Source: Symbiodinium natans (lineage: Eukaryota > Sar > Dinophyceae > Suessiales > Symbiodiniaceae). From it: a DNA stretch of 64,000 nucleotides. The stretch covers positions 86,501-150,500 of the forward strand of contig CAJNDS010000309.1 of NCBI GenBank assembly GCA_905221605.1, given 5' to 3'. The stretch's first letter is position 1, and every line of letters begins with the position of its first letter. This document shows positions 11,551 through 23,960 of the stretch, piece after piece. The notes under the pieces were generated by a model, which was given only the letters and a program-made list of their open reading frames with translations, was not told the DNA's origin and ran no database searches. The translations under genes and the position numbers were made by a program.

Positions 11551-12635
11551 ACAGTGTGCCTTCGGCAAGCACTCGGTCCTCCAAGCGGGCGCCGAAGGGG
11601 CAACTCTGGCTTTTCATCATGTTAGACTGCGGGGTACTGGTAGTTACCGAGGTGGCCAGAGGCGAACCTCACCCAGTCCTTACGGGGTCTGGAGTCCCTG
11701 TTGAGGTGTTGGGTTCGTAGGGCGTGGTTGGGGGCTGGTGTTCTGATGTGTTTGGAATTTCAAATATTAACGGGGGCTGTGGCACTTCAGGCCCTAGGGT
11801 GTCTCAGCACTCTGATCAGTCTACGGGTTCGGCCCGGGATGAAGGGTCACAGTCATTGGACGCTCATCGGCGAGGTGCATATGGGCTATAGTTCATATAC
11901 TCGGGAGCAAGGCACTTACTGCGTCAACTGGAGGGCGGTGAAGCGGATAATCGTACGTGCGAAATGCGGGTATGCTAGTTGGGACAGCGGCAGGTCGCAT
12001 GAGCGAAGATGTCGTGTCTCAAGGGCTTGGGGACGCGTAGTCTGGTATGTTTGCCCTCTCGCTCTTCGAGCCTCGTGAACGGGGAGGGGTGGTGGAGGGG
12101 ATCTGGGCTGAAGGGGAGGTGATGTTCTGATGCTCGCCAACGCGCGTGTAAATGAACAGACGGCCATGCTGCCAGTCTCCGGCCCGGCTATATGCCGGTA
12201 ACCGTGCCCAGGATTGACCTGGAAGCGCCCTATACGGGCGAGGGCTCCGGGGGGGGCAGGCTTGGGCGGGAAAGTTTGGCCTCGGGCCAACGGCGGCAAC
12301 CAGGTGATGTGTTGGAGGGCCACGCGAGGTGAGTAGTGACAAGGAGCTGATTTTCGAGATGCTGTGTCTAGTCGTAGGTACATTTAGATTGCCGCCTTTT
12401 AAGCCGCACTGAGCGAGAGAGGAGAGGTACTTGTTTTGTGTTGTTGGTTGCTCGACACATATCTAAGCCGCAGTAGGTGGGAATGAACGGGAGTAACTTT
12501 GTGCCTTTTTGATGCTCTGGGTGTCGGGGCTGGTCCGGGGGGGGGTTGTGCTGAGATCGACGCGCCCTGGGGCCCTGAGTCTGGAGGTTTGGTATGTCTT
12601 GGTCTGTACTACAGGACTGGGCTACATCCGTCGCA

Positions 12636-12636
<1 letters not shown>
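11550..12636. other. Unassigned sequence between repeat arrays
   Basis: Several mid-size open frames exist on both strands but none shows a recognisable motif, exon-like borders or frame-preserving structure. I see nothing I can support as a gene. Confidence 0.4.

Positions 12637-12730
<94 letters not shown>
12637..12730. repeat. (CTA)n microsatellite, about 31 units
   Basis: An uninterrupted CTA/ACT trinucleotide tract of 94 bp. Open frames across it read as poly-Thr, poly-Leu or poly-Tyr and are artefacts of the repeat. Confidence 0.9.
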
Positions 12731-12779
12731 GGCGTCACGTTCTTAATTGATCGCAGGGGTTTTGTGGCGTGCAATTTTC

Positions 12780-13020
12780 GTGTTAAGAGACGAAAACCTC
12801 GGTATTTACAGTGTTTCCTGGCTTTGTCCGTTTACGGACACGAAAAATGGACGTGTAAAAAGTCCCGCAAACTACTTTCAACTACTTTAGGCGCAGGAGG
12901 AAAACATCGGTATTTACAGTGTTTTCGGGCTTCAAAAACGGTCAATTACAGGGCATACTTTGCGCAGACGTGTTCTCAGAACAGAGGAAAAGACCGGTAT
13001 TTACAGCGTTTCGCGGGTTT
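12780..13020. repeat. Three copies of a ...cggtatttacagtgtttc... unit
   Basis: The motif 'cggtatttacag(t/c)g(t/c)ttc' recurs at about 12802, 12908 and 12993, each preceded by gacgaaaacct or gaggaaaa. The unit includes tttacag, which resembles a splice acceptor, but no exon follows. Confidence 0.5.
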
Positions 13021-13024
13021 TCTA

Positions 13025-13740
13025 AGATGTGGCCAAACTTGTCCTTAAACCCGAACGCCTCCAGCAAGCCGAACAGTCGTGCACCCTGAAATCCGAAACC
13101 CCGAAACCTGAAGCAAGCCCAAGAGTCGTGCACCCTTAAAATCTCAACCCCACAGCGTCAAGCACGTCCCCAGAAAAAACACAAAACATCTGGAGCCTGA
13201 AACCCCAAACCCCATGTGTACCCTGAATGACAAAGCAGTCCCACAGTGCACCCCCTTAAACCTTAAATCCCATAGAAAAAGCCCAAAAGTCCTTTCACCT
13301 TACAGCCTCAACCCCAAACCCTTCCCTTAAACCCTCAACCCCAAATCCCAAAAAAGCCCAGAAGATCCCTAAACCCTCCACTGTGAATCCCAAAAAGCCG
13401 AAAAGATCCCGAAACCCTCCACTGTGAGCCCAAAAGGTCTTACCCTTAAACCCTAAACCCCAAATCCCAAAAAACCTCAAAAGGTCTCTACCCTCAAGCC
13501 CCAAACCCTAAACCCTCCACTGTAAGCCCAAAATGTCTTGCCCTGAAACCCTAAACCCCAGATGCCAAAAAAAACCACAAGATCTGTAGGCTGAAACCTC
13601 AAACCCCATATTTCCACTGGAAGCCCAAAAGGTTCCCAAAAAAGCCGAAAAGATCTGTACCTGCAAACCCTAAACCCTCCACTGTGAGCCCAAAAGATCT
13701 TGCCCCTAAACCAACCAAAAAAACAGAGGAAAACAGTAGA
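13025..13740. repeat. Degenerate telomere-like satellite (CCCTAAA-rich)
   Basis: Many copies of aaaccctaaaccc / aaaccccaaatccc are mixed with a longer unit, 'cctccactgtgagcccaaaag(a/g)tctt', repeating roughly every 60-75 bp. The motif corresponds to the TTTAGGG type of telomere read on the other strand. It is too diverged and too internal to be an active telomere. I interpret it as an interstitial telomeric satellite. Confidence 0.65.
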
Positions 13741-13769
13741 CAGCGTGGTCATGTGTGTGCACAAAGCAC

Positions 13770-14056
13770 AGCACGTAATTACCCCCCCACCCCCCCCCAA
13801 AAAAACCCCTCAGCATGGTCATGTGTGCACAAAGCACAGCACGTAATTACCCCCCCCCCACCCACCCCCCCCACCCCCCCCAACCCGTCAAACGCAGAAA
13901 AAACCAGAGAAAACGATAGAAAAAGTCAAAAAACAGCAGAAAACACCATGATCAGTTAAGAGCGTGTCACCTGCTACTACTACTTCTTTCCACAGTGTGC
14001 GACTGGCCACAGCATCCATGGCCGAACCTTCCCCCCCTCCCCCCTCTCCTCCCCTC

Positions 14057-14099
<43 letters not shown>

Positions 14100-14100
14100 C
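13770..14100. repeat. C-rich tracts and a duplicated catggtcatgtgtgcacaaag segment
   Basis: Two copies of a (c)atggtcatgtgtg(tg)cacaaagcacagcacgtaattac segment, each followed by a poly-C run, lie at about 13745 and 13813. They are followed by a pyrimidine block ending in 41 C at 14058-14098. The poly-Gly or poly-Pro ORFs that cross it are not genes. Confidence 0.6.
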
Positions 14101-14739
14101 CGTCCACAACAAGCCACTGAAGCCCAGCTCGCCAGGGCCAGCTCTTTTTTTCTCCCTTGTTCTTCTCTCTCCTCTCTCACGCTCATAGCCAAGTCCTTGT
14201 GCAGGGGAAGCGCAATGTGCACTTGCAGCTGAGACTGGGAGCTTTGTGATGGGCCCAAATTCAACCGCATCAAAAAGCGACAGAAGGGCTGGGGGCGGAG
14301 GGGGGCGGAGGGGTTGGGGGGCTGTGGGGCAGGAGGTGCGGGAGCATGACAAAGCGAAGGTCTACCGGCCTTCTGCGCGGCCCGTACCGGCGTAGCGGCG
14401 TATCTCGGCATATTTCCCTCGGCAAACCGGCGCATTTCCCTCCCGCGCGGCCCGTGCCGGTGTAAACGTATTTGCCTCCACGCGACTACTGGCATATCGG
14501 CATACTTGGGTCCCGCGCGCCACGAATGGCACAGGGTATCTTCCCATCTGCGGGCCCCTGAGTGGGGGGGACGTGCCGGTGTACCGGCGTATCGGCTTTA
14601 CGACACTATTTGCATGCACGCTGCTTCTCACAAAGAGAACTGTATAAGGGTGCACGCTCTGCGGCGTACTTGCCCGGCCCTTTCTGGTCAAATGAACCTC
14701 AACCCGTGGGATCATCCACACTATGAAGCGCCGATTGTG

Positions 14740-15480
14740 GACTTCCGGCCCAATGTCGGTTTCAAGGCTCGAGACCGAATTTCAGCGCCCATTTTAAGCT
14801 TCAGGGCCATGTTCGGCTTCAAGCCTCGGAGGACTGAATTCCATTTAAGCTTCAGGGCCATTTTAGGCTTCAGGCCTCGGAGGACCGAATTTCGGCTTCA
14901 GCGCCGAATTTAAGCTTCAGGGCCAGTTTAGGCTTCAGGCCTCGAAGGACCGAATATCGGCTTCAGCGCCGAATTTGAGCTTCAAGGCCGTTTTAGGATT
15001 CAGCTCTCGGGGGACCGAATTTCGGCTTCAGCACCGAATTTAAGCTTCAGGGCCATTTTAGGCTTCAGGCCTCGGAGAACCGAATTTCGGATTCAGCGCC
15101 GAATTTCGGCTTCAGGGCAATTTTAGGCTTCAGGCCTCGGAAAACCGAATTTCGGCTTCAGCACCGAATTTATGGTTCAGGGCCATTTTAGATTTCAGAC
15201 AACCGGGTGAGGAGGGGGATAAGTGGATTTTGCAGGGTTTTTGCGTGGTTTTAAATTTAGGCGCCCAATTTAGGCTTCAGGCACATTTTAGGCTTCAGCT
15301 CTCGGGGGACCGAATTTTGGCTTCAGCGCCGAATTTGGGCTTCAAGAACATTTTAGGCTGCAGCCGCTGAGAAACCGGAATTTCGGCTTCGAATTTCGAC
15401 TTCAGCCGATTTTCGACTTCAGTAAGCGCGCGCCGAATTTCAGTTTCAAATTTCGGCTTCGAATTTCGGCTTCAGGGGGA
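14740..15480. repeat. 65-bp tandem repeat array
   Basis: The landmark ttttaggcttcaggcctcgg recurs at 14861, 14926, 14991, 15056, 15121 and 15186, exactly 65 bp apart, with further diverged units at about 15288 and 15351. Each unit contains gaccgaatttcggcttcagcgccgaatttaagcttcagggcc in variant form. The last 100 bp shortens to gaatttcggcttc repeats. Confidence 0.85.
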
Positions 15481-15928
15481 GGACGAAAAGGGGACCCACT
15501 TCCCCGGGTCCCTGCTTCTTTGTGTGGCAGCTATGGTCACAGCAGGGCTCGCAGTGGTTGCACAAGTTGCGCATCCTGTTCCCCTCTATCGAGCTGTGGC
15601 AGCTGCCGGCATGACCGAAAATCGCCCATGGACCTCACGGTTTCGGTATAGTATAGACGGCACATCATTTTTCACAAGCCCTTTCCATAAAAACATCGCC
15701 ACTCCAAATATCCGTGAAGAAAAGAGGGAGAATGGAATAGTTGCCCCAAAATGGTGTTGGCAGCGCACCAAGGATATCAAGGGCAGTACCTTTCATTGCT
15801 CCGTGGTCTCGAGTTTGCTTGTTTGAGAAGTTTGCGCCCCCGCAAAGTCCAGGTCTTTGTTCAGGCTGCAGCCTATCATTCTAGTTGTGAACGCTTGCGC
15901 GCACCGCCTCGGCAGCCGGGCCCGCCAA

Positions 15929-16232
15929 GGAGGAAAGAGGGTTTCTGCAAAAAAAGGGGAGGGCTGAGGGGGTGGGGGGGGTGGGGGGGCGGGGGTGGCG
16001 GGGTTTTTGTGCGTTTTGAGGCGCTCCCGGAGCCGCCGACGTGACATGCGGGACCCTCCAGGCATCGTTTCACAGCTCCTCCAAGTGATGGGGGGGGGTC
16101 CCACACAGCAAGGGGGCGGGGGGGGGGGCCGGAAATTTGTCACAAAATTTTGAAGGGTTGGGTTAGGGGGCTGGAGGCTCGATCCGGGTCTGCTTGTTCC
16201 AGACGCTTCTCGGCAGGAAGCCGAGGCGAATT
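15929..16232 (+). repeat. G-rich dispersed repeat, copy 2
   Basis: This copy starts with aggaggaaagagggtttctg and an A7 run, then long G tracts, then cacaaaattttg..gggttgggttaggggg. It ends with ccagacgcttctcggcagg / aagccgaggcgaattc. The order matches copy 3 at 38631-39006. Both sides differ between copies, which supports a discrete element with defined ends. Confidence 0.72.
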
Positions 16233-17179
16233 CTAACGGCTCTCGCGAGTACAGAGAACGTGCTTCAACAGCGACCTCTGGTTCAGGCCGAGGTGGTTTT
16301 AATCGGTTGTTTGGCCGAGGTTTCGGCCTTCCCGACACCAAAAGGAGACGTTTTGTTTCGCACAAAGGGGTGTCAGGCAAGCGGCTGGTGAAAAAAAGGC
16401 AAGACCAGCTTGGACTGGACAGGCCGAACACTGATGTGAAGCGAGATGTGAAGCAACGAGTTCAAAGGGTCTTAGGAGCGTTTTTTGTAGTATTGACTCA
16501 GGAGTTGCCATTACCTGTGGAGTATGCACACGACAAGTGAAACTTTTCAAAGCTTCACATAGCTCCCAACAAATATCGGCGCTTCAATGTTCGGAAAGGA
16601 TTCTGCGAAGCCAGGAAATGCTCACTCACCTGTCAGATGCCGACGGTCGCTGTGTGTGTGTGTGCTTTCAAAGAACCTCAGGTATATGCCTTTAAGCATC
16701 CGAAGTCGTGGCTTTTCTCGCGGAGGTGATGGGCTCAGATGCAAAAGGGCAGAGAGATTCAAAGAGCTCAAATGCAATGAGGGAGCACGCTGAACAGAGC
16801 CAATGTGTCTCGCGGCCCCCTGCCCGCCCCGCCCCCCTCGCCCCCCCCCCTTGCCCATTGATCTTTGATTCAATCCCCCTTCTCCCCCCTCCCCAAATCA
16901 GGCCCGCTGGTTTTTATCAGGACCTTGTAACGACCCTGGTTTCTGAATTGAGGGGGGTGGGGTTTCTACTTGAGTTCCGTTCCTGGAGACAAACTATACA
17001 TCTGAAGAGGACATCACGTGGAGAGGACACCTCTTCTCTCTGCCCTTCGGCGAATATTTCTCATTTTTGCAGCTCCGTCTCTCTCTCGCTCTCTCTTTCA
17101 GTTTCTCTGCTTCATGCGTTGCTCTGTGCTCTGTGCGCTCTCTCTCCCTCTCTTTCTCTGCGGCTCCCCCCTCCCCCTT

Positions 17180-17202
17180 TCCCCCTCTCTGTCCATTCCA
17201 CT

Positions 17203-17243
<41 letters not shown>
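17180..17243 (+). repeat. (CT)n-rich tract
   Basis: A pyrimidine block ending in about 32 bp of CT repeats. It is followed by clean non-repetitive sequence but no exon I can recognise. Similar tracts act as polypyrimidine tracts elsewhere in the window, for example before the exons at 105 and 59163. Confidence 0.7.
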
Positions 17244-17245
<2 letters not shown>

Positions 17246-17639
17246 ATCTCTTCAAGGTCTTTCTTCTTGCATTTGTAATCCTCTGGTTCTTTGCCTTCTG
17301 TGTGTATCCCGCGAAACACCGATGTGACTCAAAGTGTTGTTCAAGTGAGTGCTTGTTGAGGTACCGGCCGCGGGTCCTGCGCAGGTTTCTCAGAAAGTGC
17401 GGCCTCCTCCAAGTTGAGTTTTGGACGTCAACGTCGAGACGACATGTGGAGAGCCATTGGCTCCATTGAATGTGCTGTGCTGGGCCATTGTTTTGGAACG
17501 ATTGATTCGTGATCTCAGTTCTCCGCAACTGGCTCTAACAAAGGAAACCCCCCCCCCCTCACCCCCCAAAAAAAGATCAAAAGAGCACCGACGCGCCGCA
17601 AGAAGCGTCGCTTTTCTTTTGCCTCTCTTCGTTGTTCAG

Positions 17640-18119
17640 GCTGGATGGTGGGGGAGAAGAGACTGGACGAGAAGATCCTAAAGCGCAAGGCGAGGGCAGG
17701 GCACGGACATGCACAGGATTGTTTTGTTCGTTTCTTACAGGAATAGACCGAGATCCTATACTGCCGGAGCTTGGCAAGATATTATAACGCATGTCTTCAC
17801 TGAGAGCCTTGCTTGCGATTCAGGAATGGAAGCTTCAAGAGCGGCAGCGATGGAAGGACCTGGCGAACCAAGGCGCCAGAGAGACTGATCGACTGCGTTG
17901 TGTCCTTGGGCCATCTTGGGCCCAGGGAGCCGTGTCCAAAAAGGTTGCTTGCTCCATACTGATCCCACAAGCAGCCTCGCGCCGCCCATTTTTCACTCTA
18001 ATTAAATCGATTCTTCTCAAAGTTACGGCTCTTCTCCAAAGCAGCACAAAAGGCGCCAGCGGAGCCAATGGAGCCGACGGAGCCGATGCCGAGCCCGAGG
18101 CTGGGGCAGAGATACAGAG
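17640..18119 (+). CDS. Candidate 5' exons of the NADPH oxidase gene (unproven)
   Basis: Three short exon-like segments carry good borders but no family motif. They are 17640-17700 (after tgttcag; WMVGEKRLDEKILKRKARAG), 17824-17885 (after gcgattcag; EWKLQERQRWKDLANQGARE) and 18045-18119 (after gcag, ending at gtgagg; 75 bp). The first two are charged and probably helical. They precede the first membrane helix at 19654 and could encode a cytosolic N-terminus. They could equally belong to an unrelated small gene. I see no EF-hand loop. Confidence 0.3.
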
Positions 18120-18185
18120 GTGAGGACAGACAGACAGGCAGACAGACAGACACACACACACACACACACAGACAGACACATACGG
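18120..18185 (+). repeat. (GACA)n / (CA)n microsatellite
   Basis: gacagacaggcagacagacagacacacaca... lies immediately after a GT donor at 18120. It is simple sequence at an intron start. Confidence 0.7.
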
Positions 18186-18383
18186 GGTGCTACGTTCCAC
18201 TTGCGCAGAAAGCACCTGTCCAGCTATTCGCCGGACTGAATTGAGAGAGGGGCCTTTCGCTACCACCGGGGTCAGGAACTGCACGTTTTTGCCGGCGTAC
18301 AAGTTCTCTACAGCCCTCTATAGCCTCGGGGGCACGCTGTGCGCAGGGCTTTCAGGAATAACCCTGGCCCTCATGCCCAGCAG

Positions 18384-18432
18384 CAGAAGAAGAAGAAGAA
18401 GAAGAAGAAGAAGAAGAAGAAGAAGAAGAGGA
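18384..18432 (+). repeat. (GAA)n trinucleotide repeat
   Basis: About 15 GAA units. The ORFs read poly-Arg, poly-Glu or poly-Lys on one strand and poly-Ser on the other, so they are not evidence of a gene. A similar tract lies at 59638-59680. Confidence 0.85.
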
Positions 18433-19653
18433 AGAGGAGAAACAGATCACTGGATGGGGGCCAGTATAGGGGTTTGCTTGGAATTGTTTGACCGTGTTTA
18501 CCGTATTTGGTTCCCATGAAGGTGTCTCAGCCGGACAAGAGATCGCGTAAGCCACATCTCTCGCATTGGAACACCGCTGCCTATAGCCCTCCCAGCTCGC
18601 ACGGTCACGGATTGCCGAAAGCGTGCCAGTCATACCATCCCTTGAGATGCCAACACTTACAAGCTTCCGAAATCAGTTTAAGTTGTCTTTTGATGTCCTG
18701 GACCTTTTGACCTTTTGACTTTTTCGGTGCCAAAGAAGATGATCGGACTGGGTGCATCATGTCCGCTGTTCCTCAGGTTGAGATCGGTTGCGTTGAGTAT
18801 CCTAGAATCCTAGAACACATGAGCACATTGAGCAAAATCACTTTTTTCGGGGGGGAGCTCTAGGGAAGGTGTCAGTCCCAGGGTCACCTGTCCCGTGGGT
18901 GTCCGTGACCTGGGGCGAGCGGCGAACAGGTTTTGTCGTGTGTCACCGGGTTTTGTTACGGCCCCTGTTTACTTAACTTCCCTGCGATTTTGCCACAGGA
19001 CAAAGCCCAGCAGAAATTGTCCGGACTGGCCCCGTGGCCCCACAGCTCGCAAATGGAAGAAGCAGTCTGCGCCGAAAGGCACCACCCATCCTCACACCCA
19101 CGGTAACCAACATGAAACAAAGAGGGGAGGAGCACAGCCTTTGAAAGGGAAAGGCCAGAGGGTAAGCTCTTGTGCTCTCCTTGTCGTGTCTTGTTCCTTT
19201 GTACTGTCTGCATGTTGGCCCTGGTACAGGCCCTGGCAGACGCCGAAGCACCGAGGTGCACAATCCCACTGACAAAAATCACCCTCAAGAGTCTGCTTCT
19301 GTTTCTTGTTGCCCCAAAAGGTGCCCCCAACACCTGATACGTACGCTCTCACAAGTACTTATACCCCTTACTTGGTATTACCTACCCCTCCCCGCCCTCC
19401 CCCCCCCTGCCCCCCCGCCATATTGCTGTCCGCCACTCGCCGCCTCGCTGCTCCGGTACAGATGCCCTCGCCCCCCGCCCTCCCCCCCCCCTCATCCCTC
19501 CTCCACAATAAGAATTGCCATTCTTTGCAGTATTTTTGCTGGGGAGGTCGAAGCCGTCGCGCTGCTACCGATGCCTTTTAGCCGTCGGCTTGGGAGAAGG
19601 ACCCACGCAGAAGTCCAGAGCGGACTCCGTGGGCACATCACTGTGTTAAGCAG

Positions 19654-19741
19654 GACAGCGCCTCGCGATGATCTGCCTCATCGTGCTGAACATCCTGGCC
19701 TTCTTCTGGGGCTACTTCTTGCACGTCGGACCGGGGATTCT
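19654..19741 (+). CDS. NOX-like exon: first membrane helix
   Basis: Acceptor taagcag, donor gtgagc. The exon reads QRLAM then ICLIVLNILAFFWGYFLHVG, a hydrophobic helix with the 'LN..FFWGY' look of NOX helix 1. An in-frame ATG at 19668 could be a start if no upstream exon is used. The phase at the 5' border suggests it is internal. Confidence 0.6.
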
Positions 19742-22700
19742 GTGAGCGAATTGTCGGACTGTTGTGGTCAAGATGAACACCCGCAACACCCTAAGCCCTT
19801 CAGCCCCTGATCACTTATCACCCCTGAAACAAAGCCCAAACTCTCAATAAAACGCGAACGTCTGACATAAGCACATAAGCATGGGCTATGCTCCGAAACC
19901 CCAAAGTTTCTAAAACCGCCCCGACGCAACGCGTGGCTAACTAGCCGGTTGGGTTGGATGGCCCGAGCATACACCCAGCGACGACCACGCAACACCTCAC
20001 GTACAAGAATCAATCAACTTAATCAGTTCTGCCTTCGGAGCTCTATGGCCCCTTGCCACACTCGAAGCACCCTGACGTGTTGCTTGCGGCTGGGTCGGCC
20101 GTTTTGCTTGGTGGTTTGTCGCTCGAGCATAAACCTAGCCAAGCAACACTTTAATGTTCTTGCAGTTGATTCTGGAGAGTGGAACGCTGTGGGGCCCCGT
20201 GTTCTTCAACTCTACTTGCGAGTTTTTTCCGGTGTGTTTTGAGATCGAGACAAATGCTTCTGGATGTCAAACGGCTCATTTTTCGAACAGAAGGGTGTGC
20301 CGTGGGGCCTGCGTTTTCCAAATGCTCCCTTTCAAAGTCCGAGTGGTTGAGGAGTCGTGGTAGTATTGTTGCAATCGTCACATTCTTACGTACAAGCGCA
20401 TATAAGCAACTCTATCGATTATGCAGACGCCGGGATGATTTTCTGTCCGTCGGAAACTACATGTCGCATGTGTATTTCTTTAATCGGGTCGGTCCGAAGC
20501 AAAGCGAGGAAACCAAGGCTTATGCTTGGAGACAAGCCTACAAAGCTCCGCACTTCGCTTTTGGAGAGATGAGAAAGCTCTCCTCTCATTCCCAAGCCTT
20601 GCCAAGGCTTGCATCCATTTTTTGGTGGATGCTCGTGGTGGAAACTTGCCGAACTTATACTCACCAGATAAATATCTTAAGAGAAAGACAGCCTCGGTTC
20701 TTCCTCGGTTCTTCCTCGGTTCTTCCTCGGTTCTTCCTCGGTTCTTCGGGGCTGGGTGGTTAGGGGTTTTGGATGATTCATTGGGGGGGCGTGCTTTGTT
20801 TGGGAAGTTTGGGACGTTGATTCCGGTGAGGCGCTGCCTCCTCGCACCTATGGAGTCTCTTCGTGCCGTGGCAAGGGCGGCTTCTCCCAGTGTGTGTTTT
20901 GCCTTGCTTATACCGTCGCCCTCGTGAGGTTGTTATGTCCAATTAGTTTGTTTCCACGCCGCCCTCAGATGTGGGTGCTGACGTCATGGTGTATAGCGCG
21001 TTTTCCCTGTCGAGATGCAATGTTACTCGTACAACATACCCGCCACGTATCTGCATAACTTGATAGGATCCTTGGCAAGTCTTGGGGTTACGATTTGGTG
21101 CAGCGGTCAAGAAAAAAAGAGAGAGATTCCTGAGTTTTCTGTTTGCTCTTCCTTTTTTCTGGAGGGGGCTGCGGGAGTTTGCCGTGTCAGGACTTGGCTT
21201 TGAGGAGAGCTTCGCCTACCCTTTGGCCAAGGGCGCCGGCTTCGCGCCCGGAAGCCAAGAAAGAGAGAAGCCCCGAGAGATCAGCCCATCGAAGAGTTTC
21301 CAAGCCGAGTCCACAACTTTGGCGCAAAGTTGCACACTTCTTTTGAGGAAAAAAGAGGCAGAGTCCCTCTCTTCATACGGAGAGGGAAGCCCAGGAACCC
21401 ACCCGGCCCACCCGGCCCACCCGCCCCCCCCAAAGGACCCCCCTTGGAGGTCCAGCGGGGACCCCCAAAGCCGGTGGGAGAGCGGCGCTTAAGGTGTCAA
21501 ATTTAGATTATGAAATAAGTGTAGAGGATCGTGTCATCTGTTTTGTTATAGACCCTTTTTGCAAACCCGACCCCCCCCCCCCGACCCCTCCCAACCCCAC
21601 CCCTCCCAACCCCCCCCCTCCCCCCAAAAAAAAGGAAACGAAGGGAAAAAGCACGTCTTTTTTTTACAAAAGAAGCATGCTCAAAAAGCAGCAGGAGTCC
21701 TCTATTCAGAAGGGGGGCGCTTTCACGCTCGGCGCGCGCCGGAGAGAGAGCCTTCGCTGTGCTCTCGTGGCGCGCGCGCCCCCTCCTTCTCGCGAGATAA
21801 TGGGGAGGGACACTCCTCTCTAGTGAGATCATCTCCGCGACTCGGAGTAAAAGCGGGCACAGGGCGGCACACGTGGGGCGCCGCGGGGGGGGTGGGGAGG
21901 GGGGGAGGGGGGAGGGGAGTGGGGGGGGAGTGGGGGGGGAACAAGTTGTCAACGCAGTTAAAACGGGGCTGTTGGAGAGAAGTGCTGCGGGCTGCTCATG
22001 GAGTTCTGAAGTCTTCTACGTTCGCCGAGTCCAAAAAATATCAGGCAAGAGACCTGGAGCCAAAGTGTTGCCAAAGTACGGTACTTGAGTAATCGTATCG
22101 CATCGTATCGCTGCCCTTCAAGACGTTCATTAAAAGAGCGGCTGAGGATTCTTAATTCCGTTCTGAGGTTGGACTTGGACTTGGCGCTGCTGCTCCTGCC
22201 AACGCTGAAGAGCCTGCAGACGGCTGGGGCAAGTTTGAGGGGGGGGAGGAGGGGGGCGGGGAGGGGCATTTTTGGGACACATTTTGGGGGGGGACGGGCT
22301 GTTTTGTTCTTGTTCTCAGCCTTATGAGGCCTTGCGCGGCAAAGGCGGCCGAGCACGGGAGCTGGAAGCCCAGACCAAGCGATGTCAGCAGGTGGCAGCG
22401 AGAAGGGCAATCTTTCAAGCAGAGAAGATGGGACTGAGATGTTAAAGAGTGATGGACTAGAGTGATGGGCAGGCAGATGTTGTTTCTAGTTCTTGCACTC
22501 CTTGCCATGTCGAGTCGAAGGTGGATCCCTCTGGATGACCCCATCTCCTTCCATATCGCGGTGGCGACGCTCATTGCCATCAACAGCATCATTCACGCCT
22601 TGGGGCTTAGAAGACTTAGAGGTGCAAAAGTGGTGCAAATCTCGAAGAGCTCGTAAGGCTTATAAACTTATATTGAGCAGGAAGGAATTGGCTCAGACTG

Positions 22701-23926
22701 CTAAAAGAGGGTGCGTTTCTAGGCTGGCTGAGGTGGGCTCCCACGTCATTCACATCAACCACATCGCAGGGTCGCCCGTGCTGCAGCGCCCTGGCTGCTC
22801 TGTGGGACCTTGTGGGAAGTTGTCGGCGGCCTGCTGCGGAGAGAAGTCTTTCACTGCGGCTCTCGTTGGCACGAATGAGTTTTAAGGTCAGATCCGCTTG
22901 AAGCCTGGCGCCTCTCCGACGAGGCACAAGTTGCACTCTCACTGCGTCACAAAGAGCGAATTTCAACACGACACCCCACGACGCAGCGCACCCTGCGCGT
23001 CAGCCGCCTTGTTTACTAGGGCGGTTGCAATTCTTGTCGCAACCGCCTCGTTTCACCAGCCGGAGCCAGAGGGTGCTTGGTTTGGGGGAGAATGGAACTG
23101 AGTTTAGAAGCTTCTTTGACCGGGTTCAGCTGTGTTTTACTGTTTTTGCCCGGGCGCGAAGTACCGTGACTCTGGCGTGATCCTGGCGTGACTCTTCTCT
23201 TATTTTAAAGAGGAAAGGGCTCGAACCGCCCCATTTTGCCCGTGACTCTGGCGTGACTGCTGCGTGACTCTGGCATATTCTAGAAGCTAGCACCTGGGAA
23301 CTGCTTCAAACACCATCAAAATTTGCAGATTTCGCGCCATGGAAACTACCTCTCCACATCGTCCCTGTGTCGCAACCGCCCGGTTTACCATGAAGGTTGT
23401 GAACCGCCTCGTTTTCTGCGACTGTTGGACTTGCAGGGGCAGCACATAGCGAGCAGGGTAGGACCACTCTAGAGGGCAAAACAACTGCAAGCGGGAACCA
23501 CAAAGCCAAGCATCCCCATGAGCTCGGTGGGACAATTGTGAAATCCATAGCTCTTTTTAAATACTGCTATAGTTGCTATAGCTCTACTGTGCCTGTGCGT
23601 GTTGTTCAGGGTGTTTTGTTTCCCTAGGCCTCCCTCAGAAGTAGGAGCAGGCTCTCTCGTCAATGGCTGTATAACTCTATATAACTCTATATCTTTATAA
23701 TAACTTTATACATAATTCTATGGCTCGATTAGATGTCTACAGTTCAGAAAGTTTTTTTGTTCCGGGGCACCGCGCCACCCGCTTTCGTGTTTCTGAGGAG
23801 CGCCTGGCGGGCACCGCCGTTGCCAGGGGCCTGAAAGCAGTCGGGAATTTCAAAAAGCACGGGAGGAAAAGGCCAGAGAGGCACAGGTACGCTCTGCCCA
23901 TGTTCATTCTTTCTCGAGGGAAGCTG

Positions 23927-23960
<34 letters not shown>

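Noticed and set aside
12499-13048. Overlapping ORFs with poly-Thr and poly-Leu
   Set aside because: Generated by the (CTA)n microsatellite. No flanking coding motif.
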